This document shows, one piece after another, positions 55,150-64,000 of a DNA stretch of 64,000 bases. A model generated the notes under the pieces. It worked only from the letters and a program-made list of their open reading frames with translations, was not told where the DNA came from and did no database searches. How positions within the stretch are numbered: the first letter of the stretch is position 1; the number at the start of each line of letters is the position of its first letter. This DNA is from Pseudomonadota bacterium. Lineage in GTDB: Bacteria > Pseudomonadota > Alphaproteobacteria > Caulobacterales > Aquidulcibacteraceae. The translations under genes and the position numbers were made by a program. The stretch covers positions 682,001-746,000 of the forward strand of contig JAIUOD010000001.1 in assembly GCA_020161405.1 (NCBI GenBank), in the 5' to 3' direction.

Positions 55150-57498
55150 ATGGCAAGAGCAATGCCCCAGCAAAATAATAATTTTGGTAATAGCTTAAAC
55201 CTGCGCCAAAGATTGGTGCGTGATATTGGCCTTGCATTAATTGCAATGATGGCTTTGTGTGCGCTAATTGCAAATATATCTTATTCATCAACTGACCCAA
55301 GCATTAATGTCGCCACATCTCAAAAAGTTTCAAATTGGTTTGGAATGGGTGGCGCAATTACATCAGATTTATTGCAACAATTTTTTGGCTTAAATAGCTA
55401 TTTATTAATGTTGGCAATTTTTGGGATTTGCGTTTTTGCACTCTTAAGCGGACCAAGCCGAATAATGCGCCCTAAATTTCGCCTTATTATGGCTGTACTG
55501 GCGATTTTATTTTCTGGTGCTGCATTATCTGCAATGCCGCAAACATCAAAATGGCCAATGGCTAGTGGATTTGGTGGAATTATTGGTGATTTAATCCTTG
55601 GAACATTCACTTTATTTTTCCAACATGCAAACTGGGCACGTGGCCTTTTTGGATTTATTTCATTTTTTGCATTTTTAACCTGTTCTTATTTTGCATTTAA
55701 TCTTAACGCCCGCGATCTTGATGGTGCATGGGATCAAGCAACATATTATTATTCAAGTTTGCGCGTCTGGATTGATGGTTTTGGAAAAACAAAAAAGAAA
55801 ATGGGTTCAAAAATCAAAGTAGCAAGCAAACCAATTCAAGAACCTGCCCCAAAAATTGTTCAAAACTTTGAAGAAAAAACTATTCCAAGCAAAAAAATAA
55901 ATATCGGAATTGAGTTACCGAAAAAAGCCAAATCAAGCCCGCGCGTAAATGATGAATTACAACCTGAATTACCATGGGAAAGACCAGAAGGCTTTGAATT
56001 ACCGCGCCTTGAATTCCTTAAAAAGCCACCACAAAGAAATATTCAACATGATGAAGCCGCGCTTCGTCAAAATGCGCTTTTGCTAATGTCGGTTTTAAAC
56101 CAATTCAAAGTTCAAGGTGAAATTATCAATGTTCGCCCAGGGCCAGTTGTAACCCTTTATGAATTAGAGCCAGAAGCGGGGATTAAATCATCGCGCGTTA
56201 TCGGTCTTGCTGATGATATTGCAAGATCAATGGCGGCGGTTTCGTGCCGTGTAGCAGTGGTTAAAGGGCGTAATGCAATAGGTATTGAATTGCCAAATTC
56301 ACGCCGTGAATCTGTTTATTTACGCACTTTATTATCATCGCGTGAATTTGAAAATGGCGGCTTTGATTTACCACTTGCCTTAGGTGAAACAATAGGCGGC
56401 GAACCATCAATAGTTGATTTATCAAAAATGCCGCATTTATTGATTGCGGGAACAACAGGTTCGGGTAAATCGGTTGGTATTAATGCAATGATTTTGTCAT
56501 TGCTTTATCGCCTTACACCTGATCAATGTCGCTTTATTATGATAGACCCTAAAATGGTGGAATTATCAATTTATAATGATATTCCGCATCTTTTGGCACC
56601 GGTGGTTATTGACCCCAAAAAAGCGGTTTCAGCACTAAAATGGACAGTTCGTGAAATGGAAAATCGCTATAAATTAATGTCAAAAGTTGGGGTTCGTAAT
56701 ATTACTGGCTTTAATGAACGCGCCCGCGAAGCCCAAAGAAAGGGCGAAACTTTCGAACATATTGAGCGCACAGGTTGGAATAGGGAAACTGGCGAACCAA
56801 TTTTTGAAAGCCGCCAATTAGAATTAAAGCCAATGCCTTTCATAGTAGTAGTAATCGATGAGATGGCAGATTTAATGATGATAGCTGGTAAAGAGATTGA
56901 GGGTGCGGTTCAAAGGCTTGCGCAAATGGCGCGTGCGGTTGGTATTCATCTTATTACCGCAACCCAAAGACCATCAGTTGACGTAATTACAGGTACAATC
57001 AAAGCCAATTTCCCAACCCGTATCTCATATATGGTAACAACAAAAATCGACAGCCGAACCATTTTGGGTGAAGGCGGTGCAGAGCAATTATTAGGGCAGG
57101 GCGATTTGTTATTCATGGCAAATGGTGGGCGTATTTCACGTCTTCATGGCCCATTTGTATCAGATGATGAAGTTCGCCAAATTGTTGCCGCATTAAAGGC
57201 GCAAGGTAGCCCTCAATATTTCGAAGATATAACTTCGCATATTGATGAAGAAAGCGATTCTGATAATGGAATGAATGGCGCATTTGGTGCTAATTCAGGT
57301 GATGAATTGTTTGATAAAGCTGTAAATATTGTGTCGCAGACAAGAAAAGTTTCGACATCATTTTTACAAAGACAATTAAAGTTAGGATATAATCGGGCCG
57401 CAGATTTGGTTGACAGAATGGAACGTGAAGGAATGATTTCCGCACCTGACCATGTTGGTCGTCGCCAAGTTTTATTGCCTGAACATAGGGATTATTGA
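55150..57498 (+). CDS. ftsK: DNA translocase FtsK
   Basis: 782 residues. The N-terminus has four membrane helices (about 30-190) that anchor FtsK at the septum. A linker rich in Lys and Pro leads to the motor: AGTTGSGKSVGINAM (Walker A), IVVVIDEMADLMM (Walker B), and the C-terminal gamma domain (STSFLQRQLKLGYNRAAD, MEREGMISAPDHVGRRQ) that recognises orientation sequences. FtsK pumps DNA during division and activates XerCD. lolA follows six bases after the stop, as in many Alphaproteobacteria. Confidence 0.96.
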   Translation: MARAMPQQNNNFGNSLNLRQRLVRDIGLALIAMMALCALIANISYSSTDPSINVATSQKVSNWFGMGGAITSDLLQQFFGLNSYLLMLAIFGICVFALLSGPSRIMRPKFRLIMAVLAILFSGAALSAMPQTSKWPMASGFGGIIGDLILGTFTLFFQHANWARGLFGFISFFAFLTCSYFAFNLNARDLDGAWDQATYYYSSLRVWIDGFGKTKKKMGSKIKVASKPIQEPAPKIVQNFEEKTIPSKKINIGIELPKKAKSSPRVNDELQPELPWERPEGFELPRLEFLKKPPQRNIQHDEAALRQNALLLMSVLNQFKVQGEIINVRPGPVVTLYELEPEAGIKSSRVIGLADDIARSMAAVSCRVAVVKGRNAIGIELPNSRRESVYLRTLLSSREFENGGFDLPLALGETIGGEPSIVDLSKMPHLLIAGTTGSGKSVGINAMILSLLYRLTPDQCRFIMIDPKMVELSIYNDIPHLLAPVVIDPKKAVSALKWTVREMENRYKLMSKVGVRNITGFNERAREAQRKGETFEHIERTGWNRETGEPIFESRQLELKPMPFIVVVIDEMADLMMIAGKEIEGAVQRLAQMARAVGIHLITATQRPSVDVITGTIKANFPTRISYMVTTKIDSRTILGEGGAEQLLGQGDLLFMANGGRISRLHGPFVSDDEVRQIVAALKAQGSPQYFEDITSHIDEESDSDNGMNGAFGANSGDELFDKAVNIVSQTRKVSTSFLQRQLKLGYNRAADLVDRMEREGMISAPDHVGRRQVLLPEHRDY

Positions 57499-57504
57499 TT
57501 TTAA

Positions 57505-58146
57505 ATGAAAAGAATTTTCATATTACCAATTTTTAGCGCGCTAATTTTTGGTTCAATCACAACATATGCACAAAACAATCAAGCAATTGCATTAAGTGGC
57601 GAAGCACGAAACGCTGCCATCCAAATGGCAAATTCTTCAATCAATTCACTTGATAGGATTGAAGGGCGCTTTGTTCAATATAATGCCAATAATTCAAGCA
57701 TTACTGGAAGTTTCTGGCTTGATAGGCCAGGTAAAATGCGTTTTGAATATGATGCGCCATCACCAGTTTTATTAACATCAGATGGGTCAGGTATTGCAAT
57801 TTTAGATAAAAAATTAAACACGGTTGAGCGTTATCCTTTACGCTCTAATCCATTGTTTTTTTTACTAAAATCTAATTTAAATATTGCCCAAGAATTAAAA
57901 ATTACCAATGTCATAAAGTCACAAAATCAAACCCTTATTTCAATGCGCGACAAAAAAAATGAAGCGCAGGGTGAGCTTACTTTAACATTTGATGCATCTA
58001 ATCATCTTTCGCAATGGCAAATTGTTGATAATCGCAAACGGGTAACTATTGTCAAATTGATGAACATTAAACCATCGGCACAAAAAGAAGCATCATTCTT
58101 TGTAATAAAAACACCAAAGGGGACTGGATCTATCGGGAAACACTAA
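57505..58146 (+). CDS. lolA: Outer-membrane lipoprotein carrier protein LolA
   Basis: 213 residues. The signal peptide (IFILPIFSALIFGSITTYA) leads to a mature LolA fold with GRFVQYNANNSSITGSFWLDRPGKMRFEYD-type core (GSFWLDRPGKMRF, LLTSDGSGIAILDKKL). LolA carries lipoproteins across the periplasm to LolB. Alphaproteobacteria usually lack LolB, and LolA may do both tasks. It forms an operon with ftsK. Confidence 0.9.
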   Translation: MKRIFILPIFSALIFGSITTYAQNNQAIALSGEARNAAIQMANSSINSLDRIEGRFVQYNANNSSITGSFWLDRPGKMRFEYDAPSPVLLTSDGSGIAILDKKLNTVERYPLRSNPLFFLLKSNLNIAQELKITNVIKSQNQTLISMRDKKNEAQGELTLTFDASNHLSQWQIVDNRKRVTIVKLMNIKPSAQKEASFFVIKTPKGTGSIGKH

Positions 58147-58199
58147 AAACAGTGCTATTTATGCAACAGTTGCAAATTAAATATTTTTTAGTTGCATTT

Positions 58200-58362
58200 G
58201 TTTATTGATTGTGGCACATTTGCAGCAGGTAAGTGATTTGAAATTTTTATCAGATATTGCGAGTCTTTGATAAAGTTGCGGATTTTCACTTCACTTATAT
58301 CCGGTTTCCCCTCCCGGTAAAATGACGTTAGTCACAAAGCGCCCGATTTATCGGGCGCTTTT
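58200..58362 (+). ncRNA. Candidate small RNA between lolA and smr
   Basis: The 270-bp gap after lolA has no gene. From about 58200 it contains CCGG-TTTCCCCTC-CCGG (58301-58317), a 4-bp stem presenting a C-rich loop that could pair with ribosome sites, then TGAC-GTTA-GTCA (58323-58334), and ends in a strong terminator. This layout is like that of alphaproteobacterial trans-acting RNAs with CCUCC-type loops. The 5' end and promoter are not defined, so it could instead be the 3' UTR of lolA. Confidence 0.35.
58336..58362 (+). terminator. Intrinsic terminator
   Basis: AAAGCGCCCGA (58336-58346), loop TTTA, TCGGGCGCTTT (58351-58361): an 11-bp stem followed by T. It lies 190 bases past lolA. Confidence 0.9.
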
Positions 58363-58416
58363 AGTTTATATAACAGTTTTTCGGCGCCCAAATTATCGGC
58401 ACATTTGGTTTATATA

Positions 58417-59004
58417 TTAATTTTTATTAGGCGCTTTCAGCAAAACATAAAATGCACCACTACCGCCATGTTTAAGATGGGCTTCACTTATTCCAGCAAT
58501 ATGGCGTTTAATAGATGGTGCATGAAGCCATTCTTTAAGGCGTTTTCGTAAAATTCCGCGCGGGGCTATTAATAAATCAAAATGTTGCTCATCCCTTGCA
58601 AGATTGCCTTTGCCAGTAATTATCAAAAGGGTTCTATATTGCCTTACAATAGCCAAATGAACAAATTCTATAAGCCTTGTTTGCGCCATTTCTTGATTTA
58701 AACCATGCAAATCAAGGGTTGCATCAATTTCTAATTTGCCGCGCCTTACCCTTTTATGGTTTTTCGCATCAGCAATTTCTAGTTCAGTTTTGATTATTTG
58801 CGAACGTTTTTGAACAAATTTTTCGTAATTAACCGAAACATTTATCTTTCTATCATCAGAAAATTTTTTAATTTCTTCTTCAAATTGCTTTTCAATATCT
58901 AAAAGACTTTTTCCTGAAATTGGACGTGTTGATTTTGCAATTTTATGCCATAATTTTGCTTCTTCTGGCCTTAAAACGCGTGTTTTTTGACCATTAGATT
59001 TCAT
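58417..59004 (-). CDS. Smr domain-containing protein
   Basis: 195 residues. The C-terminal Smr domain shows LDLHGLNQEMAQTRLIEFV, the typical LDLHG motif, and LLIITGKG; these are linked to endonuclease activity in MutS2-type proteins. The N-terminal 90 residues are charged and helical. Stand-alone Smr proteins of Alphaproteobacteria are of uncertain role. It begins on the base next to the mltA stop, in the timA-mltA-smr operon conserved near the origin. Confidence 0.88.
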   Translation of the reverse strand: MKSNGQKTRVLRPEEAKLWHKIAKSTRPISGKSLLDIEKQFEEEIKKFSDDRKINVSVNYEKFVQKRSQIIKTELEIADAKNHKRVRRGKLEIDATLDLHGLNQEMAQTRLIEFVHLAIVRQYRTLLIITGKGNLARDEQHFDLLIAPRGILRKRLKEWLHAPSIKRHIAGISEAHLKHGGSGAFYVLLKAPNKN

Positions 59005-60348
59005 TTATCTTCCCGCAACAAATTTTGGTTTTGGGTTTGTAATGCTTGGATCTATTTTTTTCGGTAAAATTACCCAGAAATTGGCATCATGATTAACTTT
59101 TCCAGCCATAAGGCCTGCTTCAACACCTGTCCCCCAAAATAAATCACCACGAATTGGCCCTTTAATTGCCCCGCCAGTATCCTGAGTAATTACAAGACGC
59201 GAAATATTTTGTGTATCTTTAATTCGGCCAGAATAGGCAGAAACAAAGATTGGAACGCCATATGCATGATATGATGGATCAATAGCCATTGAACCGCCAG
59301 CAACCAAAGGCACACCTTGCGAACCTTTAGGGCCAGTATCTGGATCTTTTAATTCTTTTAATTCATAAAAAACCGTGCGTGGATTAGAATTTATTATTTC
59401 ACGCGCAAGTTTTGGGTCAGCAGTCTCAAACCATTTTTTTACATTGCCCGCTGATGCTTGGCTTAATTGCATAATACCGCGTCGAATTAGTTCTGAAGCA
59501 GGAGATGAAAACGGCTGCCCATTAGTTGCGGTAAAAATAGCACGATATTGCTTTCCATCATCCATATTAATTCGCCCAGAGCCTTGAATTTGAAGGCTAA
59601 TGGCATCACCAATATTTGTATAAAAAATTGGCTTTGTATTATTTGGATTAATATCGGCACGTTTTAAATATGGTATAAAATTGTTACCAGAAATGCGCCC
59701 AACAATTGTTTTTGCCTTCAGGCTTGGGTCAAAATCCCCAAGTTCAATTGTAAGCAAATCTTTTGGCTTTTCATACAAAGCCTCAGTATTAATATTATCA
59801 GGTGTAAAACTACCTGAAATAACAGGTTCAAAATAAGAAGTTAGGCGACCAGTATTTGAATTTTCAGTCTTAACTTCCCATGCTTGAAAATTATTTTCGA
59901 AAAATTCACGGTCTGAAACATCGCCTTGTTTTGCAAGGTTACAAACTTCAAGCCAATCAGAAATACGCCCTGCATATTGGGCTTTTTCAGAAAGAAAATT
60001 ATTAGCTGATTTATAAATTATCGCATTACACGAATTAATTAATGATTTTCGTGCCGCACTAACATCTGTATTTACCCAATTTGGAAGGCTTGCAAAATTA
60101 GATAGAGAAAAAATAATTTCACCAGTCGCAGGCTTAGTTAGTGGCGGCAAAGGAGTAGGTAAATTATTTTGAGGCGGTACAATATTTTTATTAGGTATAA
60201 CATTCGCAGCAATGCTTTCATTTGCTGCGGCACTTGAATTATTTACGGTTTTTGGTGTTACAACTTCTACATTGGTGACTTGATTGTCGCTTGCGCATGC
60301 ACCCAAAAAAGATAGCGCTGCCAAGCAATAAAAATTTATTTTCTTCAT
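59005..60348 (-). CDS. mltA: Membrane-bound lytic murein transglycosylase A
   Basis: 447 residues from the ATG at 60348. The lipobox LGAC sets the lipid-modified Cys near residue 18. The MltA domain includes QGSGRINMDDGKQYRAIF, and the 3D domain QDTGGAIKGPIRGDLFWG carries the catalytic Asp region. It cleaves the glycan strands of peptidoglycan with 1,6-anhydro ring formation. The start overlaps the timA stop by four bases (ATGA), which supports this start over an ATG nine codons upstream. Confidence 0.93.
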   Translation of the reverse strand: MKKINFYCLAALSFLGACASDNQVTNVEVVTPKTVNNSSAAANESIAANVIPNKNIVPPQNNLPTPLPPLTKPATGEIIFSLSNFASLPNWVNTDVSAARKSLINSCNAIIYKSANNFLSEKAQYAGRISDWLEVCNLAKQGDVSDREFFENNFQAWEVKTENSNTGRLTSYFEPVISGSFTPDNINTEALYEKPKDLLTIELGDFDPSLKAKTIVGRISGNNFIPYLKRADINPNNTKPIFYTNIGDAISLQIQGSGRINMDDGKQYRAIFTATNGQPFSSPASELIRRGIMQLSQASAGNVKKWFETADPKLAREIINSNPRTVFYELKELKDPDTGPKGSQGVPLVAGGSMAIDPSYHAYGVPIFVSAYSGRIKDTQNISRLVITQDTGGAIKGPIRGDLFWGTGVEAGLMAGKVNHDANFWVILPKKIDPSITNPKPKFVAGR

Positions 60349-60992
60349 TTTTGTTCCACCGCAACAAGAATCCATACAGGCGAGCGCGAACCAATTTCGC
60401 GCTCAAACGTCCAAATTTCGTCTGTTGTGCGTTGAACTTCACCAATAGAACTTAATGTTGCTTTAAATTCAACATCAATTTGTGCATTTTGATTGTTGAT
60501 TTCAATTGATAATATTTTTGCTTCTGAAAGTTTTACAACATCAATTTTACCGCGCCCTTTTGATGCACGATCATCCATAGAAATATTGAAAGCATCAAAA
60601 ACATTTTGTGAAACCAAGCCTTTTAAAGTGGCTTTATCATTTTTTCCAAAAGCACTAATGATTGCATCATATGCAAGCGCGCTAGTATCTTTAAATTTCA
60701 TTGGATCAAAAGACGGCTCACGTTTTTTTAATTCAATAATTTTAGGTGCCAAATCACCCCATTGAGCCTTCAAAAATTCTTCACTATTAGTAAAATTAAC
60801 TTCTAAGTTATTGGAAATATTTATATTTTTATTCTCACTTACATTTAAACCAAAAGCACCACCATTTGGGGCAATTTGATCATTAGTAAAATTATCGTTC
60901 AGTCTTGTTGGTGTGTCATGGTTTTGACCCAAGACTTGATAAAGCCTTCCCAAAACTAAAAATGCAACAACAGCGAAAAAAAGCGTTTCCAA
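60345..60992 (-). CDS. timA: Tim44/TimA family membrane protein
   Basis: 215 residues. One N-terminal membrane helix (FAVVAFLVLGRLYQVLG) is followed by a linker and a Tim44-like domain at about residues 80-215, with DPMKFKDTSALAYDAIISAFGKND and ending in FEREIGSRSPVWILV. In Alphaproteobacteria the homologue TimA is related to mitochondrial Tim44 and may tether factors at the inner membrane. It is the first gene of the timA-mltA-smr operon and is divergent from secB. Confidence 0.9.
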   Translation of the reverse strand: METLFFAVVAFLVLGRLYQVLGQNHDTPTRLNDNFTNDQIAPNGGAFGLNVSENKNINISNNLEVNFTNSEEFLKAQWGDLAPKIIELKKREPSFDPMKFKDTSALAYDAIISAFGKNDKATLKGLVSQNVFDAFNISMDDRASKGRGKIDVVKLSEAKILSIEINNQNAQIDVEFKATLSSIGEVQRTTDEIWTFEREIGSRSPVWILVAVEQK

Positions 60993-61207
60993 TTAATTAT
61001 CCAATTCAAAATTTAGACTAATATAATATATTCTAATGATTTAAGATAATGCAAACAAGGCTGATAAACAAAAATAAACAAGATTTAAGCATAATTCTTG
61101 TCTTTAAACATATAATATGCGTTGAAAATTATGGCTTTATGTCAGAGGCCTTGAAGATATGTGAAAAATAAGCTAGCTCGTGCCAAAATTATATTTTGGA
61201 GTATAAA

Positions 61208-61702
61208 ATGGCTGACGAAACAGAAAATACGCAAGAAGTTGCAAATGGGGCGGGCGAAATGCCAAATATCCCTCAATTACGCGTATTGGCACAATATACA
61301 AAAGACCTTTCTTTTGAAAATCCCAATGCACCTGCTTCTTTGCGTGATGGCCCACAGCCTAAAATCGATTTGCAAATGGATGTTGCAGCACGCGGCATGG
61401 AAGATCCTTCTGTTTTTGAAGTAGAGTTAAAAATCAACGCAAAAAGCAGCCGTGAAGATCAAGCTTTATTTGTGATTGAATTGGTTTATGCAGGTCTTTT
61501 CCAAATATCTGGTGCAAATCAAGAAACAATTGAACCAATGTTGCTTATTGAATGCCCACGCATTCTTTTCCCATTCGCACGACAATTAATGGCAGAAGTT
61601 TCATCAACTGGTGGCTACCCGCCAATGCTTGTTGATCCTATGGATTTTGCATCTTTATATTTTGCACAACGCCAAGGCCAAAATCAAAAAGCTGACGCTT
61701 AA
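61208..61702 (+). CDS. secB: Protein-export chaperone SecB
   Basis: 164 residues from the ATG at 61208, with TTGGAG 8 bases before. The family stretch LRVLAQYTKDLSFENPNAP near the N-terminus, the LELVYAGLF-type strand (VIELVYAGLFQISG), and ECPRILFPFARQL are complete. SecB tetramers keep pre-proteins unfolded for SecA. The acidic C-terminus ends in QNQKADA. One base separates its stop from that of dnaQ. Confidence 0.95.
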   Translation: MADETENTQEVANGAGEMPNIPQLRVLAQYTKDLSFENPNAPASLRDGPQPKIDLQMDVAARGMEDPSVFEVELKINAKSSREDQALFVIELVYAGLFQISGANQETIEPMLLIECPRILFPFARQLMAEVSSTGGYPPMLVDPMDFASLYFAQRQGQNQKADA

Positions 61703-61703
61703 A

Positions 61704-62408
61704 TTATATAACCCAAAAGGCTTTATCGCCAAGGGTTTTTACAAATTCATCATGCGCCGCAATTTCTTGCTCTGTAAGAAGCGGCGCAATTTTTTTGGGT
61801 CTTTGCCCAATTTTTCTTAAATTCATCGCAGAATTATTTTGCGAATTATCATTTGAAGAAGATGAAGAGTTTTCAAAACCAAAACTTCTTTCACGCCCAC
61901 CCATTAATTCAAGATAAACCGCCGCCAATAATTTGGCATCAAGCAAAGCGCCGTGAAGGCTTCTGTCTTTTAAATCAATTGCAAATCTTCGGCATAATGC
62001 ATCTAATGAAGCTGGCGCCCCTGGAAATTTTTTCTTTGCAATAACAATAGTATCAATACAGCGCTCAAATTCAATTGTCGGAAGATTAAGCGCAGCAAGT
62101 TCATAATTTAAGAATTTTCGGTCAAATTCAGCATTATGGGCAATAAGTTTTGCATCACCAATAAATTCCAACATTGCATCACAAATTTCAGGATCGCCAA
62201 AAGTTGGAAAATCTGCCAAAAATTGCGCCGAAAGACCATGAACTTTAAAAGCTTCAATCGGCATATCGCGCATTGGATTTATATATTTGTGAAAATATTT
62301 TCCCGTGGGAATATAATCAATTAATTCAACCATACCAATTTCCACAACCTTATCACCATTGGCGGGGTCAAGGCCTGTTGTCTCAGTATCAAAAACTATT
62401 TCACGCAT
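61704..62408 (-). CDS. dnaQ: DNA polymerase III subunit epsilon
   Basis: 234 residues. The proofreading exonuclease motifs are VFDTETTGLD (Exo I), AHNAEFDRKFL (Exo II) and LHGALLDAKLLA (Exo III). A Ser/Asn-rich linker (SSSSNDNSQNN) precedes the C-terminal part that binds the alpha subunit. It overlaps coaE by 8 bases. Confidence 0.96.
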   Translation of the reverse strand: MREIVFDTETTGLDPANGDKVVEIGMVELIDYIPTGKYFHKYINPMRDMPIEAFKVHGLSAQFLADFPTFGDPEICDAMLEFIGDAKLIAHNAEFDRKFLNYELAALNLPTIEFERCIDTIVIAKKKFPGAPASLDALCRRFAIDLKDRSLHGALLDAKLLAAVYLELMGGRERSFGFENSSSSSNDNSQNNSAMNLRKIGQRPKKIAPLLTEQEIAAHDEFVKTLGDKAFWVI

Positions 62409-63006
62409 CTTTTGATAATTTCTTTAATTCAATATCAATTTCAATAACCCGATTTCGACACTTTTCAAGGCTTTGCGAAGTATCAATAATAAAATCAGCG
62501 GCATCAGTTTTTTTTGCATTTGGCATTTGCTTTGCAATTATTGCATTAAATTTTTCCAAATTCATATTTGGGCGCGACAAAACCCTTTGTTTTTGGGTTT
62601 CAAAATCACAATCGACAACTATGATTTTATCAAATTCATTTTGTGAATTGGTTTCAAATAATAATGGAATATCTAAAATCACATAAGGCGCATTATTTTT
62701 CATTGAGGTTTCGATAAATTGTTCGCGGTTCTGTTTAACCAATGGATGAACAATATTTTCAAGTTTTTTAAGGGCATTTATATCTTTAATAACAATTGCG
62801 CTTAGTTTTTTTCTATCAATATCGCCATTTTCATCGGCGATTTTACCAAATTCTTTTTGAATTAAAATATTGGCCTTGCCACCCTTTTTATAAAGAATAT
62901 GAACCGCATCATCAGCGGACCACACACCAATTCCAAGTTTTGTAAACATCGACGCAATGGTTGATTTACCCATACCAATCGAACCAGTAAGCCCGACCTT
63001 AAGCAT
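62401..63006 (-). CDS. coaE: Dephospho-CoA kinase
   Basis: 201 residues. CoaE adds the 3'-phosphate in the last step of coenzyme A synthesis. Walker A is GLTGSIGMGKST at residues 5-16; VWSADDAVH and VLDIPLLFE are typical. It overlaps aroE by 8 bases and dnaQ by 8, forming the aroE-coaE-dnaQ operon. Confidence 0.96.
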   Translation of the reverse strand: MLKVGLTGSIGMGKSTIASMFTKLGIGVWSADDAVHILYKKGGKANILIQKEFGKIADENGDIDRKKLSAIVIKDINALKKLENIVHPLVKQNREQFIETSMKNNAPYVILDIPLLFETNSQNEFDKIIVVDCDFETQKQRVLSRPNMNLEKFNAIIAKQMPNAKKTDAADFIIDTSQSLEKCRNRVIEIDIELKKLSKDA

Positions 63007-63856
63007 TTTCCAAAACCCTTTTTAGGCCAATATCGAAATCAGGGCGAATATCAAACCATTTTTCAAATGCCAAAACCGCCTGACCAACCAGCATTCCAAT
63101 TCCATTAAGGCTTTGGCGATTTTGGTCTTGTGCCATTTTTCTAAAAGTAGTTTCAGACGGGTGATAAACCATATCATATATTATTGAATTAGGTTTTGAT
63201 TTTGATAAATCAAATTTCAATTCGCCTTCATTATTAAGGCCAATTGTTGTGGCATTAATTATAAGGCCGCAATCTTCAATTCCATTTTCAATTTCATCCC
63301 ATAATATTCCATTGAATTGGCAATTTTCATTTTCAAGTTTTTTTGAACAATTGATAATTTCATTGAGTTTTTCTTGATTGCGGGCAATAATATTAATTTC
63401 TTTTGTGCCATTTTTTAAAAATGCATAAATCACACCTTTGGCTGCGCCACCTGCGCCAATAATTGCAATTTTTCCATTATTTTGCCGCCAATTTTGCGCG
63501 CGCCTATCTAAATCAAGGATTAAACCATACCCATCCGTATTGAAAGCGTAAGATTTACCATTTTTAATTGAAATAGTATTTGCCGCACCCATAATTTCAA
63601 TATCATGGGTTTTAAAATCAGATAATTTTGCTGCCCTTTCTTTAAAAGGCGCGGTAATATTGCAACCCTTAAGATCCGCCGCGACAAGTCCGCAAAAAGC
63701 AGATTCTAAATTTTCAATCGCAGGCTCAAATGCAAGATATGCCGCATCAAACCCACAATCATCAAACCAACCATTATGCAAAATTGGTGATTTTGAATGC
63801 CGTGCAGGATTACCAAAAATCCCATAAAGCTGCGTTGATGCGGTAATTTTCCTCAT
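62999..63856 (-). CDS. aroE: Shikimate dehydrogenase
   Basis: 285 residues. AroE reduces 3-dehydroshikimate to shikimate with NADPH. The substrate site is [18 protein letters not shown], the catalytic Lys lies in TAPFKERA, and the nucleotide loop is [30 protein letters not shown] near the end is also typical. The start overlaps the maf stop by four bases. Confidence 0.95.
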   Translation of the reverse strand: MRKITASTQLYGIFGNPARHSKSPILHNGWFDDCGFDAAYLAFEPAIENLESAFCGLVAADLKGCNITAPFKERAAKLSDFKTHDIEIMGAANTISIKNGKSYAFNTDGYGLILDLDRRAQNWRQNNGKIAIIGAGGAAKGVIYAFLKNGTKEINIIARNQEKLNEIINCSKKLENENCQFNGILWDEIENGIEDCGLIINATTIGLNNEGELKFDLSKSKPNSIIYDMVYHPSETTFRKMAQDQNRQSLNGIGMLVGQAVLAFEKWFDIRPDFDIGLKRVLENA

Positions 63857-64000
63857 GCTTTGACCATATCATGTTGGCGCAAAAACGACAAAGTCTCAAT
63901 CATTGGTAATCCAAGAATAGCAAAATAATCGCCTTCAATTTTTTCAAATAATTGAAGGCCCATACCTTCTAATTGATAACAGCCAACAGAAGAAAGAATT
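63853..64000 (-). CDS. maf: Maf-like nucleotide pyrophosphatase (N-terminal part off the right edge)
   Basis: Only the last 48 codons are in the window. They read [21 protein letters not shown], then [16 protein letters not shown], which is the C-terminal signature of Maf/YhdE-type septum formation inhibitors. These hydrolyse non-canonical NTPs. The maf-aroE-coaE-dnaQ order is that next to the origin in Caulobacter. The stop overlaps aroE as ATGA. Confidence 0.93.
   Translation of the reverse strand, partial: ILSSVGCYQLEGMGLQLFEKIEGDYFAILGLPMIETLSFLRQHDMVKA

Noticed and set aside
60993..61207. AT-rich timA-secB gap as replication origin
   Set aside because: No cluster of TTATCCACA-type DnaA boxes; the region is short and fits a divergent promoter.
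1..64000. tRNA, rRNA, CRISPR, transposase or prophage genes
   Set aside because: No cloverleaf-like TTCGANTC arms in gaps, no regular spaced repeats, and no transposase or integrase motif in any frame examined.

Overview
The window is a stretch of AT-rich alphaproteobacterial chromosome with about 65 tightly packed genes, nearly all housekeeping or lineage-conserved. No rRNA, tRNA, CRISPR array, insertion sequence or phage gene was found. The block rho, mnmE, mnmG, rsmG, parA, parB, holA, lptE, leuS, DUF3576, NtrZ-like (40-54 kb), with smr, mltA, timA, secB, dnaQ, coaE, aroE and maf (58-64 kb), matches the origin-proximal gene content of Caulobacter-type Alphaproteobacteria. RcdA-like (DUF1465), DUF1192, the large NAD-glutamate dehydrogenase and DUF1737 point the same way. 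An AT-rich relative of Caulobacterales/Hyphomonadaceae/Parvularculaceae is likely; genus cannot be read from this window.

Layout. 1-6 kb: GNAT fragment, an atypical Mpl-type Mur ligase, a DUF4340 protein, dapE-dapB (diaminopimelate synthesis) and an AI-2E-type permease. 6-12 kb: HerA-like ATPase, hemN, a Rieske protein coupled to a Kef-type antiporter, and a fatty acid hydroxylase. 12-19 kb: the 1623-residue glutamate dehydrogenase and an exported TPR/DUF1287/DUF1737 operon. 19-30 kb: His-rich COG0523 GTPase, HU, mtaB, rcdA, a YafK-type L,D-transpeptidase, quinone oxidoreductase, S9 peptidase, aldehyde dehydrogenase, a secreted HEXXH protein and a GNAT. 30-40 kb: a DUF4145 gene, the three-gene pnt transhydrogenase operon, a 37-codon membrane peptide gene behind a palindromic promoter, a putrescine/GABA-type operon facing its GntR regulator, a degenerate response regulator, a second L,D-transpeptidase, yggS and a ThiE-like gene. 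40-64 kb: the origin-proximal block.

How it fits together. Peptidoglycan is a recurrent theme (Mpl-like, DapE, DapB, two L,D-transpeptidases, MltA, FtsK), as is chromosome segregation (ParA, ParB, FtsK and four parS sites within 7.6 kb). Three parS sites lie inside genes and are all read in the same frame as Val-Ser-Arg-Glu-Thr. Glutamate, putrescine and GABA catabolism (glutamate dehydrogenase, PuuB-like oxidase, GabD-like dehydrogenase) feeds the TCA cycle, while PntAB interconverts NADH and NADPH.

No obviously new multi-gene defence or metabolic system is present. The most interesting signals are non-coding or fine-scale: a two-copy palindromic element whose arms covary, a possible small RNA with a C-rich loop between lolA and smr, the small membrane peptide gene with its palindromic promoter, a Mur ligase lacking canonical motifs, and six convergent gene pairs that each share one TTAA as both stop codons.
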